A stretch of DNA of 64,000 nucleotides from UBA11891 sp049890035. GTDB lineage: Bacteria > Bacteroidota > Bacteroidia > Flavobacteriales > Flavobacteriaceae. Positions within the stretch are counted from its first letter, which is position 1; each line of letters starts with the position of its first letter. The position numbers were made by a program, and so were the translations under genes. Of the stretch, positions 16,772 through 26,403 are shown piece after piece. A model generated the notes under the pieces. That model was given only the letters and a program-made list of their open reading frames with translations. It ran no database searches and was not told the origin of the DNA. The stretch is from positions 62,001-126,000 of the forward strand of contig JBMHCG010000039.1 in NCBI GenBank assembly GCA_049890035.1, written 5' to 3'.

Positions 16772-18871
16772 TTAGCTGATAAAATTCCAAAAGGCCTTGT
16801 TTTTCGTCAATTGAACGAGTGTTTTTTTTAAGCCTTGATGACCACTGTATTGTAGCAAAGAGTCCGCTGTGAATATTTGATGGGCCCACTGACGTGCAAG
16901 GGATAAAAGCTCTTGATCTTTGACCAGATTGGCAATATTTAATTGCAGAACACCACTTTGTTGGGTTCCCATCAAATCACCGGGTCCACGCAGCCGAAGA
17001 TCTACTTCTGCAATTTCGAAACCGTCATTGGTTTGCACCATTGTATCCAGTCGTGTACGGCTTTCTTCCGAAAGTTTGTCACCACTCATTAAAATACAAT
17101 AACTCTGTGCATTGCCGCGTCCCACACGCCCCCTAAGTTGATGTAATTGTGACAAGCCAAAACGTTCTGCACTCTCGATGATCATCACAGAAGCATTGGG
17201 AACATTAACCCCAACTTCGATAACCGTTGTAGCCACCAAAATGTGCGTTTGCTTTTTTTGAAATCGCTCCATCTCGTAGGTTTTTGCTTCTGGTTTCATT
17301 TTACCATGAACAATACTAATTTGAAAAGAGGGGGGTGGAAAGGATCGTTGCAAACTTTCATAGCCATCCATTAAATCTTTATAATCCAATTTTTCAGATT
17401 CATCTATCAGTGGGTAGACCACATATACCTGTCGCCCTTTTTGGATTTCTTCTTTAATGAATTGGAATACTTGCAGTCTATTACTATCGCGTCGCCATAC
17501 GGTCTTGATCGGTTTTCGGCCGGGAGGAAGGGTGTCAATAATAGAAATATCCAAATCGCCATAAAGGCTCATTGCCAGCGTTCGTGGAATAGGAGTAGCC
17601 GTCATGACGAGAATATGGGGAGGCAATTTATTTTTTTTCCAAAGTTTGGCGCGTTGTGCGACACCAAAACGGTGTTGTTCGTCAATTATGGCGAGCCCTA
17701 AATTTGCGAATTGAACTTTTTCTTCTAAAAGGGCGTGTGTCCCTACAAGTATGTGGAGGGTGCCCTGTTCCAATGCTTCGTGAAGCGGTATGCGCACAGC
17801 TTTTTTTGTCGATCCCGTTAAAAGTCCCAAACGAATCGGACTCCCTTTCAGAAGTTCATGCAATGATTGATAATGCTGTTGTGCCAATATTTCTGTCGGT
17901 GCCATCAGGCAGGCTTGGAATCCATTATCAATTCCCACAAGCATGCTCAACAGTGCAATGATAGTTTTACCAGAACCCACATCACCTTGCAGCAATCGGT
18001 TCATTTGCGTACCGCTACCAAGATCTTGACGTATTTCTTTTAGTACTCGTTTTTGAGCGGATGTCAATGAAAAAGGCAAGGATTTTTCATAAAAATCATG
18101 AAAAACCGCCCCAACTTTTTCAAACACAAAGCCTTTAATTTGTTGTTTTCTAAGTTGCTTTTTATGAAACAGTTGCATTTGAATAAAAAACAATTCTTCA
18201 AATTTAAGACGGTATTGAGCAGCACTGAGTTGATGGTGGTTTTCGGGGAAATGAATGGCGCGATAAGCTTGAGTTTTTCCCATCAACCCAAGTGCTTGAA
18301 TAAGGGATTCCGGTAAGTTCTCGCTAATCGATCCCGTTAATGTCTCATTCAATTGCTGCTGGGCTTGCTTCATTACTTTCTGACTGATACCCCTTTGTAT
18401 TAATTTTTCTGTTGAAGGATAAATTGGATGCAAACCTAGATGGGCTTTCTGTTCGAATTCTTGCAGTGGAGTCATTTCCGGATGGGGCATGCTCACCTTA
18501 CTACCGTACCAATTTAATCGTCCAAACACCACGTAAGTTGCGTTCAGTTGAAGCTGTTCTTGAATCCACTTTTGGCCACGAAACCAAACCAATTCAATGC
18601 TATGATTACCATCGTTCAACAATGCCACCAATCGACTGCCTCTTTTTTGAGGAATATTCTTGATTTGCTTGAGTATTCCCTTAAGCTGTATCTCAGCATT
18701 GTTTTGTGGAAGATTCCTTATGGAGTGAAACTGACTGCGATCGACATACCGATTGGGAAAAAAGTGAAGCAAATCGTGATAGGTCCGTATGCCCAATTCT
18801 TCTCTAAGTAATTGTGCCCGATTGGGGCCAATCCCTTTCAGATATTCGATACTGGTATCAAGACGATTCAT
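16772..18871 (-). CDS. recG: ATP-dependent DNA helicase RecG
   Basis: RecG remodels stalled replication forks and branched recombination intermediates. The protein has 699 residues, normal for the family. It begins with the wedge/OB domain (IEYLKGIGPNRAQLL), followed by a DExH helicase core with Walker A GDVGSGKT, Walker B IIDEQHRFGVAQR, motif TATPIPRTLAM, and the C-terminal helicase half with RGRVGRG. The ATG at 18871 (MNRLDTSIEYL) is preferred; a TTG three codons upstream is possible. The divergent patatin-like gene starts about 55 bases away. Confidence 0.96.
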   Translation of the reverse strand: MNRLDTSIEYLKGIGPNRAQLLREELGIRTYHDLLHFFPNRYVDRSQFHSIRNLPQNNAEIQLKGILKQIKNIPQKRGSRLVALLNDGNHSIELVWFRGQKWIQEQLQLNATYVVFGRLNWYGSKVSMPHPEMTPLQEFEQKAHLGLHPIYPSTEKLIQRGISQKVMKQAQQQLNETLTGSISENLPESLIQALGLMGKTQAYRAIHFPENHHQLSAAQYRLKFEELFFIQMQLFHKKQLRKQQIKGFVFEKVGAVFHDFYEKSLPFSLTSAQKRVLKEIRQDLGSGTQMNRLLQGDVGSGKTIIALLSMLVGIDNGFQACLMAPTEILAQQHYQSLHELLKGSPIRLGLLTGSTKKAVRIPLHEALEQGTLHILVGTHALLEEKVQFANLGLAIIDEQHRFGVAQRAKLWKKNKLPPHILVMTATPIPRTLAMSLYGDLDISIIDTLPPGRKPIKTVWRRDSNRLQVFQFIKEEIQKGRQVYVVYPLIDESEKLDYKDLMDGYESLQRSFPPPSFQISIVHGKMKPEAKTYEMERFQKKQTHILVATTVIEVGVNVPNASVMIIESAERFGLSQLHQLRGRVGRGNAQSYCILMSGDKLSEESRTRLDTMVQTNDGFEIAEVDLRLRGPGDLMGTQQSGVLQLNIANLVKDQELLSLARQWAHQIFTADSLLQYSGHQGLKKTLVQLTKNKAFWNFIS

Positions 18872-18926
18872 TGTGTACAAGATAAATTTTTCAGCGTATA
18901 TTTAATATGAAACTTGATAATTAGAA

Positions 18927-19814
18927 ATGAAACGCGCATTGGTTATATCAGGGGGGGGTGCCAAAGGAGCTTTTGCCGGAGGCGTGGCACAACATTTATT
19001 GGAATCGACATCCGAGCCCTATGATCTTTTTTTAGGGACATCTACAGGGAGTTTATTGGTTTCTCATCTTGCATTAGGTGAAATAGAAGCGATAAAAAAA
19101 ATATTTACAAGCGTTTCACAGCATCATATTTTTGACAACAATCCCTTCTATGTCTACGATCGAAAAGGAGTCAAAAAAGTAAAAATCCATCATTATAACA
19201 TCGTCAAAAATTTTTTAAGGGGGCGAAAAACTTTTGGTGATAGCCGTGCCTTGCATCGAATGATCCAAAAAGAATTGCCTCTAAAAATGTTTGAAAGTTT
19301 GCAGCAAAAAAAGCCGGATATAGTCGTATGTGTTTCCAACCTTAGCTTGAATCGGACCGAGTTTAAAACCCTGCGACAGTGTTCGTACTCCGATTTTATT
19401 GATTGGATTTGGATTTCATGCAATTATGTTCCTTTTATGAGTTTGGCAGTAAAAAATAAATATGAATATGCCGATGGTGGATTGGGTTGTGTTGTTGCCA
19501 TCGAAGAAGCGATTCGCTGTGGAGCTACCGAGATTGATGCCATTGTTTTGACAACCGAACACCAACATACCAATCGTTTGCGTTCACGAAATGCTTTTGA
19601 CTTGCTCAACATGACTTTTGAATTCATGGCCGAACGAATTGAGTCTCAAAATGTTCAAATAGGAAAACTCAAAGCACGTGAAAACAACTGCAAGCTAAGA
19701 TTGTTTTACACCCCCAGAGTGTTGACGACCAATGCTCTCGTTTTTAATCAAAAAGAAATGATGGGTTGGTGGGACGAAGGCTACCACCACGCACGAAAGT
19801 TGTGCTCCCAATGA
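18927..19814 (+). CDS. Patatin-like phospholipase
   Basis: A 295-residue patatin-fold lipid acyl hydrolase with a Ser-Asp dyad. The oxyanion loop GGGAKG is at 9-14, the nucleophile Ser39 is in GTSTGS, and the catalytic Asp is about residue 183 in YADGGLG. There is no signal peptide and no barrel domain, so it is a cytoplasmic or membrane-associated single-domain enzyme, unlike the outer-membrane patatins with BamA-like tails. Substrate specificity is unknown. It ends immediately before the convergent pseudogene. Confidence 0.9.
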   Translation: MKRALVISGGGAKGAFAGGVAQHLLESTSEPYDLFLGTSTGSLLVSHLALGEIEAIKKIFTSVSQHHIFDNNPFYVYDRKGVKKVKIHHYNIVKNFLRGRKTFGDSRALHRMIQKELPLKMFESLQQKKPDIVVCVSNLSLNRTEFKTLRQCSYSDFIDWIWISCNYVPFMSLAVKNKYEYADGGLGCVVAIEEAIRCGATEIDAIVLTTEHQHTNRLRSRNAFDLLNMTFEFMAERIESQNVQIGKLKARENNCKLRLFYTPRVLTTNALVFNQKEMMGWWDEGYHHARKLCSQ

Positions 19815-21051
19815 TTACTCCCACAATTCAATATAGGATCGGGCAAGGGCTTCATTGCTCTCCCAGTCAAAGTCGGGCAAATCCTGCTTGATTTGTTGTA
19901 ATATTTCCGAAGTATCATATGTTAGACCCTGGGTTGTTATGTAATTATCTATCAATTCTACGGGTCCGTGACCTTGTGCGGTCAAAGAAAAAACATTGGG
20001 CATTCCTAATTTTTCTAAGGTCAAATAGGGTAAAAATCCTAGTGTATAGAAAGAATTATTAACAATGGCAGGATACCGACTAACAATGTCCTGACCATTT
20101 ACATTGATCGTTTTGATATTGTTGTCAATGGCATTTTTCATTTCAGAAGTCAACAATTCCAATGATTTATAATAATTGTCTTTGTCTTTTGAGTAAAAAC
20201 TTTCATTGCGAACCAGGTCATTTCCCATAAAAGTTGGTGCCCCACCCAACCAACAATAAAACAGGTAATAGCCTTTGACATAATTTTTTCCAGATTGATC
20301 GTTGTCAATCAATTGTTTAAAAATAGTATGCTGCATTTTTAAGTAGGTTTCTAGTTTTTCTTGATCTTGCTCTTGATAGACCAATTCTGTGAGCTTTATC
20401 CCTGCCATGATCAAGGCAAAGGATTCCACATCGTGGGGGTAGTCATCCGGAATCTTAAAACGAAGATCACTGTGAGCCGCATAGGGTTCCTTAAATTTTT
20501 CTTGTGGAAAAAGATGGTATCCTTCATGATAGAAAAAATCAATGATGATGGCCATCCCGGCTCTTTCAATTCCCGCTAACATGTCTTGATTTACTAAAAA
20601 AGACCAGGTAGTCCTTGTAACGTGCAAAGAATACCCCATTTACCAAATCTTTGGTAGCGTTTTTCAATAAAACGGGGTCGTTCATTCGAATGGCTTTTGC
20701 TCCGTTTGTTTGCAGACTTGTAGCCAAATCAATTTCATTGGTTACATCCCCATCATAGGGAACGGAACCCGATAAAAATAGATATCCATTTTGTAGGGCA
20801 TCATTGGATTCACCAATGGCAAAAATGGTATTGAAAGCACTTAGATCGTAATGGTTTTTGTATTTTCAAGTAGTAACACCAAAGTCAAAGGATTCGGCAT
20901 AGGCGTTAAGCAAGGGTATCAGATCCGTATCCGTCTCTGAAAAATCATAGTTCCCTGTTAGGGCACGGTCATCGGTCTCTTTTTTGCATGTTGTTGCTAA
21001 AAAAAGAACAATCAACGATACAACAATGGTGTTGCTGAATGAAGTAAGCAT
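19815..21051 (-). pseudogene. Broken lipoprotein gene with HEGYH motif (nonsense plus frameshift)
   Basis: Three reading-frame pieces form one degraded gene. The first (21051-20866) encodes a lipoprotein leader, VLFLATTC followed by KKETDD, and stops at an in-frame TGA (20866-20868). The same frame then stays open for about 90 codons, starting KYKNHYDLSAFNTIF, up to a run of six A at 20596-20601. Removing one base there joins it smoothly (KDYLVF then LVNQDMLAGIERAG) to the last frame, which ends at 19815. Repaired, the product would be about 411 residues. Just after the joint is FFYHEGYHLF, an HExxH-type zinc-peptidase motif, with PHDVESFALI further on as a possible third ligand. I do not recognise the family. 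A sequencing error could explain the homopolymer shift, but not so easily the TGA as well. Confidence 0.75.
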
Positions 21052-21070
21052 AGGGGTTATGATTTAGGGT

Positions 21071-21108
21071 TAAAAAAAAGTGATTGTATTTTTATGATAC
21101 AATCACTT
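21071..21108 (-). terminator. Rho-independent terminator of the M20 amidohydrolase gene
   Basis: A perfect 12-bp stem, AAGTGATTGTAT (21078-21089) with ATACAATCACTT (21097-21108), encloses a 7-base loop. Read on the minus strand it is followed by eight T (21072-21079, partly overlapping the stem), the layout expected for termination of leftward transcription from the amidohydrolase gene. Confidence 0.85.
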
Positions 21109-21163
21109 AAATATACAAAAAAAAGATGATGGAGCTATCTACAGCCTGTCAATAAAAAGGGGT

Positions 21164-22435
21164 TTATTGCCCGAGATAATCCAAAGTGAGCTGGGTCATC
21201 GCCTTTACACCTAGTAACATGCCGCTATCATCTACGATAAAATCGGGGGTATGATGCGAAGGCGCATCAGCAGGATTCATGTCCAAGGGTGTCCCCCCCA
21301 GAAAGAAAAACAAACCGGGTACTTTTTGCTGGTAGTAGGAAAAATCTTCCGCTCCAGTAATGGCATTGATGAGATTGATATTTTCTTTACCGGCAACTTT
21401 TTCCAACGTTGGCAACATCTTTTTTGTCAATTCCAAGTCATTGAATGTGATTGCGGTACCGTCTTGGATATCAACAGTTGCTTCAGCTCCATAAGCTTCG
21501 GCTATTTTCGGGACCAAACTTTTCATGCGTTCCCGAATAACTTCTTTCATTTCTGGATCAAGGGTGCGTATGGTCCCAATCATTTCCACATCTTCAGGGA
21601 TGATGTTAAACCGGACACCCCCATGGATAGACCCTACTGAAACCACAGCCGCTTCTTTGGTCAATTCAGAGTTCCTGCTGACCAATGTTTGCAGCCCATC
21701 GACAATTTGAGCAGCAACGACGATAGGATCTATGGCTTGCCAAGGGGTGGATCCATGGGCTTGTTTGCCTTTGATTTGAATGACAAAACGCTGGGATGCT
21801 GCCATAGTGCCACCGGGCTTGTAATTGATTTGACCAACATGGGTCCCCGAATTGATGTGCAAACCAAAAATGGCATCCACATTCGGATTTTCAAGGACCC
21901 CCTGTTCAACCATCATTTTTGCGGCGCCTGTTTCCCCAGGAGGCGGCCCTTCTTCTGCCGGCTGAAAAATAAATTTTACAGCACCTGCAAAATCGTTATT
22001 CTTCGCAAGAATTTCGGCGACACCCATCAAAATAGCTACATGAGTGTCATGCCCGCAGGCGTGCATGACAGGGACTTTATTCCCCATAAATTCCCCGATT
22101 TCTTGAGACCGATATGGTAGGTCGTTCCGTTCTTCAACAGGGAGGGCATCCATATCGGCACGAAGAGCTACGACCTTGCCAGGACGTTTGCCCTTGAGGA
22201 GCCCAACCACACCGGTATGAGCTATCCCAGTTTGAACATCCATTCCAAGGGATCGAAGGTGATCGGCTACTTTTTTGGAAGTTCGAAATTCACGATTCGA
22301 CAATTCTGGGTGCTGGTGAATGTCGTGTCGCCATTCAATTACTTTGGGTTCAATATTTTGGTAAGCGTTTTCTGCAACCTGGGCTTGTACAGCATAGCCC
22401 AACATAATAAAAAGAAGCGTGTGTAAGTGTTTCAT
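21164..22435 (-). CDS. M20-family amidohydrolase (N-acyl-amino acid/IAA-amino acid hydrolase type), exported
   Basis: A 423-residue M20D metallo-amidohydrolase that would remove acyl groups from amino acids or hydrolyse amino-acid conjugates. The N-terminus (LHTLLFIMLGYAVQAQ) is a signal peptide, so it probably works in the periplasm. The di-metal site is visible in HDIHQHPELSN, MHACGHDTHVAILMG, AEEGPPPGETGAA and PSHHTPDF. The dimerisation lid domain lies in the middle (KGKQAHGSTPWQAIDPI). It is followed by a strong terminator and upstream diverges from the helicase gene. Nothing nearby fixes the substrate. Confidence 0.92.
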   Translation of the reverse strand: MKHLHTLLFIMLGYAVQAQVAENAYQNIEPKVIEWRHDIHQHPELSNREFRTSKKVADHLRSLGMDVQTGIAHTGVVGLLKGKRPGKVVALRADMDALPVEERNDLPYRSQEIGEFMGNKVPVMHACGHDTHVAILMGVAEILAKNNDFAGAVKFIFQPAEEGPPPGETGAAKMMVEQGVLENPNVDAIFGLHINSGTHVGQINYKPGGTMAASQRFVIQIKGKQAHGSTPWQAIDPIVVAAQIVDGLQTLVSRNSELTKEAAVVSVGSIHGGVRFNIIPEDVEMIGTIRTLDPEMKEVIRERMKSLVPKIAEAYGAEATVDIQDGTAITFNDLELTKKMLPTLEKVAGKENINLINAITGAEDFSYYQQKVPGLFFFLGGTPLDMNPADAPSHHTPDFIVDDSGMLLGVKAMTQLTLDYLGQ

Positions 22436-22523
22436 AAATTATTTTGAAAGCCTAAAGATAAGATGTTTATAATTATGGTACCGAGGAACTTCAAACGGAT
22501 TAATTATCCCTTATTTTTAACCC

Positions 22524-24854
22524 ATGAAGCAAGCGGCAGATTATTTAAAAGAGCTCAACGAAGCCCAGTTAAGACCTGTTTTACACAAAGACGGTCCTTT
22601 GATGGTCATAGCTGGAGCTGGTTCGGGGAAAACCCGAGTATTGACCTATCGGATTGCCTATTTGATGCAACAGGGGGTTGATTCTTTTTCCATATTATCG
22701 CTCACGTTTACTAACAAGGCAGCACGAGAAATGAAAAGTAGAATAGCTGAACTGGTAGGGGAGAGTGAAGCAAAAAATCTATGGATGGGAACCTTTCATT
22801 CTGTCTTTGCACGCTTGCTCCGCGCAGAAGCAGACAAACTAGGCTTTCCTAGCAATTTTACCATTTACGACACGCAAGACTCTGACCGACTTATTGCTTC
22901 CATCATCAAAGAAATGGGTCTAGACAAAGATGTCTATAAATACAAACAAGTCCGCAATCGGATATCATCATTCAAAAACAGCCTGATTACAGTCAATGCT
23001 TATTTTAAGAATCCCGAGTTGATTGAATCTGACACCCAAGCCCGAAGACCCAAAATGGGCGAAATTTACCAAGAGTATGTTGAGCGTTGTTTCAAGGCGG
23101 GAGCCATGGATTTTGATGATCTTCTTTTACGAACCAATGAATTATTGAACCGTTTTCCTGAGGTTTTGGCCAAATATCAAGATCGCTTTCGCTATATTAT
23201 GGTCGATGAGTATCAAGATACCAATCACTCCCAATATTTAATTGTTCGTGCCTTATCTGATAAATTCCAAAATATTTGTGTCGTAGGGGATGATGCACAA
23301 AGTATTTACGCCTTTCGAGGAGCCAATATCAATAACATACTCAACTTTCAAAAAGATTATGAAGACGTTGGCATGTATCGACTGGAGCAAAACTACCGAT
23401 CTACTAAAACCATTGTTCAAGCCGCAAACTCTATTATTGCCCACAACCAAAATAAAATTGATAAAGAAGTTTGGACTTCCAACAGCCAAGGAGCCAAAAT
23501 CAAAGTACAACGTTTGTCAACTGATGCAGAGGAGGGTCGAGCTGTCGCTGCATCTATTTTCGACATGAAGATGCAAGAACAAAGGAAAAATGCTGATTTT
23601 GCTATATTGTATCGAACCAATGCGCAATCCCGAGCTATGGAAGATGCATTGCGAAAAAGAGATATTCCGTATCGTATCTACGGAGGACTCTCTTTTTATC
23701 AGCGTAAAGAAATCAAAGACGTTTTGGCCTATTTACGCGTCATTATAAATCCAAAAGACGAAGAAAGCCTCAAACGCATCATCAATTATCCTGCTCGGGG
23801 GATCGGACAAACAACACTCGACAAATTATTGATTGGTGCGAAACAACACAATGTGTCTATTTTCGAGTTGCTTCAAAAAGCTACCCATTATCAGCTTCCT
23901 GTTAATGGGGGTACGCTGACCAAACTCACCAATTTTGTTCGACTGATTGAAGCTTTTCAAATTGAAAACGAAAAGCTAAATGCCTTTGAAATAGCTGATT
24001 TGGTAACCAAAAAAGCAGGGCTGGTCAATGAATTGAAAAAAGACGGGACGCCGGAAGGCGTCGCACGCATTGAAAATATCGAAGAGTTGCTCAATGGGAT
24101 TCGAGATTTCACTGATGGGCAAAAAGAATTGGCCGATGCCAAAGGGGATCTTACTGAATTTTTAGAAGATGTTGCTTTGGCCACGGATTTTGACAAAGAA
24201 AATGAAGAAGATAGCGATCGGGTTGCTTTGATGACCATTCACTTAGCCAAAGGCTTGGAATTTCCTTTTGTCTATATCGTTGGTATGGAAGAAGATTTAT
24301 TTCCCTCTGCCATGAGCATGAATACACGAAGTGAATTGGAAGAAGAACGACGCTTGTTTTATGTTGCCTTGACTCGCGCAGAAGAGCGCGCTTTCTTGTC
24401 TTATACACTTTCTAGGTACCGATGGGGAAAGTTAATCGATGCCGAACCCAGCCGTTTTATTGATGAAATAGATGATCAATTTATTGAAAAGGATATTCCA
24501 GAAGACACCTACGCATTCAAACCCCTATTGGATGCTTCTATCTTTGGAGAACCCGTTAAACCCAGCCCCTTCTCAAAACCACTTCCCAAAGAAGTAAAAT
24601 TAAATACACAGCCAACAGCTGCCCAATTGGGGAAATTGAGAAAAATAAATGCTTCCCAACCCCATTCTGCTCCCGCAACGGAAGTGTTAAACTTGGAAAC
24701 AGGTATGCGTGTATCTCACAGTCGTTTTGGTCATGGTACCGTCAAATCAATAGAAGGGAAAGGAAATGACAAAAAGGCTGTCATAGCCTTCCAAAAACCC
24801 CATGGTGATAAAAATCTGCTGCTGCGTTTTGCTAAGCTTCAAATCCTTTCATAA
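22524..24854 (+). CDS. uvrD: UvrD/PcrA-type superfamily 1 DNA helicase
   Basis: A 776-residue 3'-5' DNA helicase of the UvrD/PcrA group, acting in nucleotide excision repair, mismatch repair and replication restart. Walker A is GAGSGKTRVLTYR, the Walker B region is YIMVDEYQDTNHSQY, and motif III is VVGDDAQSIYAFRGA. Motifs IV-VI follow, including TIHLAKGLEF and RLFYVALTRA. The C-terminal tail ends in a Tudor-like domain (GMRVSHSRFGHGTVKSIEG) as in PcrA, which binds RNA polymerase. Its stop codon overlaps the ATG of the next gene by one base, so the two are translationally coupled. Confidence 0.95.
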   Translation: MKQAADYLKELNEAQLRPVLHKDGPLMVIAGAGSGKTRVLTYRIAYLMQQGVDSFSILSLTFTNKAAREMKSRIAELVGESEAKNLWMGTFHSVFARLLRAEADKLGFPSNFTIYDTQDSDRLIASIIKEMGLDKDVYKYKQVRNRISSFKNSLITVNAYFKNPELIESDTQARRPKMGEIYQEYVERCFKAGAMDFDDLLLRTNELLNRFPEVLAKYQDRFRYIMVDEYQDTNHSQYLIVRALSDKFQNICVVGDDAQSIYAFRGANINNILNFQKDYEDVGMYRLEQNYRSTKTIVQAANSIIAHNQNKIDKEVWTSNSQGAKIKVQRLSTDAEEGRAVAASIFDMKMQEQRKNADFAILYRTNAQSRAMEDALRKRDIPYRIYGGLSFYQRKEIKDVLAYLRVIINPKDEESLKRIINYPARGIGQTTLDKLLIGAKQHNVSIFELLQKATHYQLPVNGGTLTKLTNFVRLIEAFQIENEKLNAFEIADLVTKKAGLVNELKKDGTPEGVARIENIEELLNGIRDFTDGQKELADAKGDLTEFLEDVALATDFDKENEEDSDRVALMTIHLAKGLEFPFVYIVGMEEDLFPSAMSMNTRSELEEERRLFYVALTRAEERAFLSYTLSRYRWGKLIDAEPSRFIDEIDDQFIEKDIPEDTYAFKPLLDASIFGEPVKPSPFSKPLPKEVKLNTQPTAAQLGKLRKINASQPHSAPATEVLNLETGMRVSHSRFGHGTVKSIEGKGNDKKAVIAFQKPHGDKNLLLRFAKLQILS

Positions 24855-25474
24855 TGACCCCTTTACTTAGCTTGCGCCCTGACAACCTGAATCCCAGGCA
24901 TATTGCTTCGGTCGGTGCCGTACTAGAGAAAGGAGGAACCATTATTTACCCTACCGACACGGTCTATGCTATGGGTTGTCTGGCAAATCAACCAAAAGCT
25001 ATTTCTCGATTGGCACAGTTGAAAGGAATTAAAGTAGAAAAAACTCGATTTAGTTTTTTATTTCCCAATATCAGTGCTGTTTCATCCTATGTGAAACCTT
25101 TTGATACCCCTACATTTAAATTGTTAAATCGCTGTTTGCCTGGGCCATACACCTTTTTACTCCCGGCTGTAAAAAAACTCCCCAAACCCTTTGACAAAAG
25201 GAAACGGATTGGGGTACGAATCATAGACTTTCCTTTTGTAAATACGCTGCTTGAGCAACTCTCTGCCCCTCTTATCACAACTTCCATTCATCATGATGAC
25301 AGCCTAGTAGACTACCAAACGGATCCCAACATGATTTACGAAATGTGGTGTGATCAAATTGATTTGATGGTCGAAATGGGATATGGAGGAAATCAACCCT
25401 CTACAGTTATTGATATGTCAACAAATCCTTACCAAGTTGTTCGTCAAGGAAAGGGAAGTACCCATTTTATATAA
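24854..25474 (+). CDS. YrdC/Sua5 family protein (threonylcarbamoyl-AMP synthase-like)
   Basis: A 206-residue YrdC-domain protein. The family makes threonylcarbamoyl-AMP from threonine, bicarbonate and ATP for the t6A37 modification of ANN-decoding tRNAs. The fold is recognisable from GGTIIYPTDTVYAMGC, the KTR segment in VEKTRFSFLF, LPGPYTFLLPA, RIGVRI and the C-terminal QPSTVIDMS. It is the short single-domain form without the Sua5 extension and could equally be the YciO-type paralogue, whose activity is weaker. It starts within the uvrD stop codon and ends at a bidirectional terminator. Confidence 0.85.
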   Translation: MTPLLSLRPDNLNPRHIASVGAVLEKGGTIIYPTDTVYAMGCLANQPKAISRLAQLKGIKVEKTRFSFLFPNISAVSSYVKPFDTPTFKLLNRCLPGPYTFLLPAVKKLPKPFDKRKRIGVRIIDFPFVNTLLEQLSAPLITTSIHHDDSLVDYQTDPNMIYEMWCDQIDLMVEMGYGGNQPSTVIDMSTNPYQVVRQGKGSTHFI

Positions 25475-25501
25475 AAAAACGCCCCTAAAAGGAGCGTTTT
25501 A
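25475..25501. terminator. Bidirectional terminator between sua5-type gene and ompA-type gene
   Basis: The hairpin ACGCCCCT with AGGAGCGT around a 3-base loop, with one mismatch, is flanked by A-rich sequence on the left and T-rich sequence on the right. It therefore has a U-tract on either strand and can stop both convergent transcripts. Confidence 0.8.
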
Positions 25502-25523
25502 AGTTGCGTTATCTATTGAGAAA

Positions 25524-26378
25524 TTAGTTTGCCGCTTGCATTCCCTTTTCTAAAAGATCATAGAATTGATCTAGTTTGGGTAGGACAACGATACGTGTCC
25601 GTCTGTTTTTTGCACGATTTTGGGCTGTATTGTTGTCATACAATGGAACATAAAAGCTGCGCCCTGAAGCGGTCATGCGCTCAGGAGATACTTTGAAATC
25701 GTTTTGCAAAATCCGAACAACGGCAGTAGCTCGTTTCACACTCAAGTCCCAATTGTCTTCTATACCCTCCTTTTTGATCGGTACATTATCGGTATGTCCT
25801 TCTACCATAAATTCAATATCGGGCTTGTCATTAACAACCTGAGCCACTTTCCCAAGAACTTCTTTGGCACGCTTAGTAACCGTATAGCTGCCACTACGGA
25901 AAAGTAATTTATCAGAAATGGATACATACACAACCCCTTTTTCGACATTGATCTCAATATCCTCATCACTCATGTTTCCAAGGACACCCTTGAGGCTGGT
26001 GACAAGGGCTAAAGTGACAGAATCTTTACGTGTCACAGCGTCCTGCATGGTTTGAATCCGAATGTCCTTTTCCTTCATGCTTTCTAGGGACTTTTCTAAA
26101 TTTTCAGCACCCTTTTGAGAAAGTGTTGTCAGATTTCCTATGTTACTGATCAAATCTTGATTGTTTGACTTCAAAAAACTGACACGTTCTTGTAGCGATG
26201 CGATGGTGGCTTCCGCAGCGGCTTTTTCGTCATTGCAGGTGTTCAATTTTAAGGTGGTACTGTCCAGTGCGTTTTTCGTTTCCTGTTGAAGTTGCTCCAA
26301 CTCGGTAAACTTCTTTTGGGAGACACAAGCACCCAACAGCACGGATATGGCGAATAAAAGAGGTAATTGCTTTTTCAT
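25524..26378 (-). CDS. OmpA-family peptidoglycan-binding lipoprotein
   Basis: A 284-residue outer-membrane lipoprotein. The leader ends in the lipobox LLGAC (about residue 18). A long heptad-rich coiled coil follows (about 25-125, rich in Glu, Lys, Leu and Gln), then an OmpA C-terminal domain (about 150-270) with VEGHTDNVPIKKEG and the NRRTRIVV arginine block that binds diaminopimelate. It probably tethers the outer membrane to peptidoglycan. It is separated by only 25 bases from the downstream end of the glycosyltransferase gene and shares its direction. Confidence 0.9.
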   Translation of the reverse strand: MKKQLPLLFAISVLLGACVSQKKFTELEQLQQETKNALDSTTLKLNTCNDEKAAAEATIASLQERVSFLKSNNQDLISNIGNLTTLSQKGAENLEKSLESMKEKDIRIQTMQDAVTRKDSVTLALVTSLKGVLGNMSDEDIEINVEKGVVYVSISDKLLFRSGSYTVTKRAKEVLGKVAQVVNDKPDIEFMVEGHTDNVPIKKEGIEDNWDLSVKRATAVVRILQNDFKVSPERMTASGRSFYVPLYDNNTAQNRAKNRRTRIVVLPKLDQFYDLLEKGMQAAN

Positions 26379-26403
26379 GGTAAAAGTTTAAATGTTTTCT
26401 AAT

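Noticed and set aside
20596..20601. Programmed frameshift at the A6 run of the same gene
   Set aside because: The sense strand has a T6 run without a typical slippery heptamer plus stimulator, and an upstream nonsense codon already blocks the frame.
20866..20868. TGA in the broken lipoprotein gene read as selenocysteine
   Set aside because: No SECIS-like hairpin is evident after it, the residue is not at a redox motif, and the same gene carries a separate frameshift, so decay explains it better.
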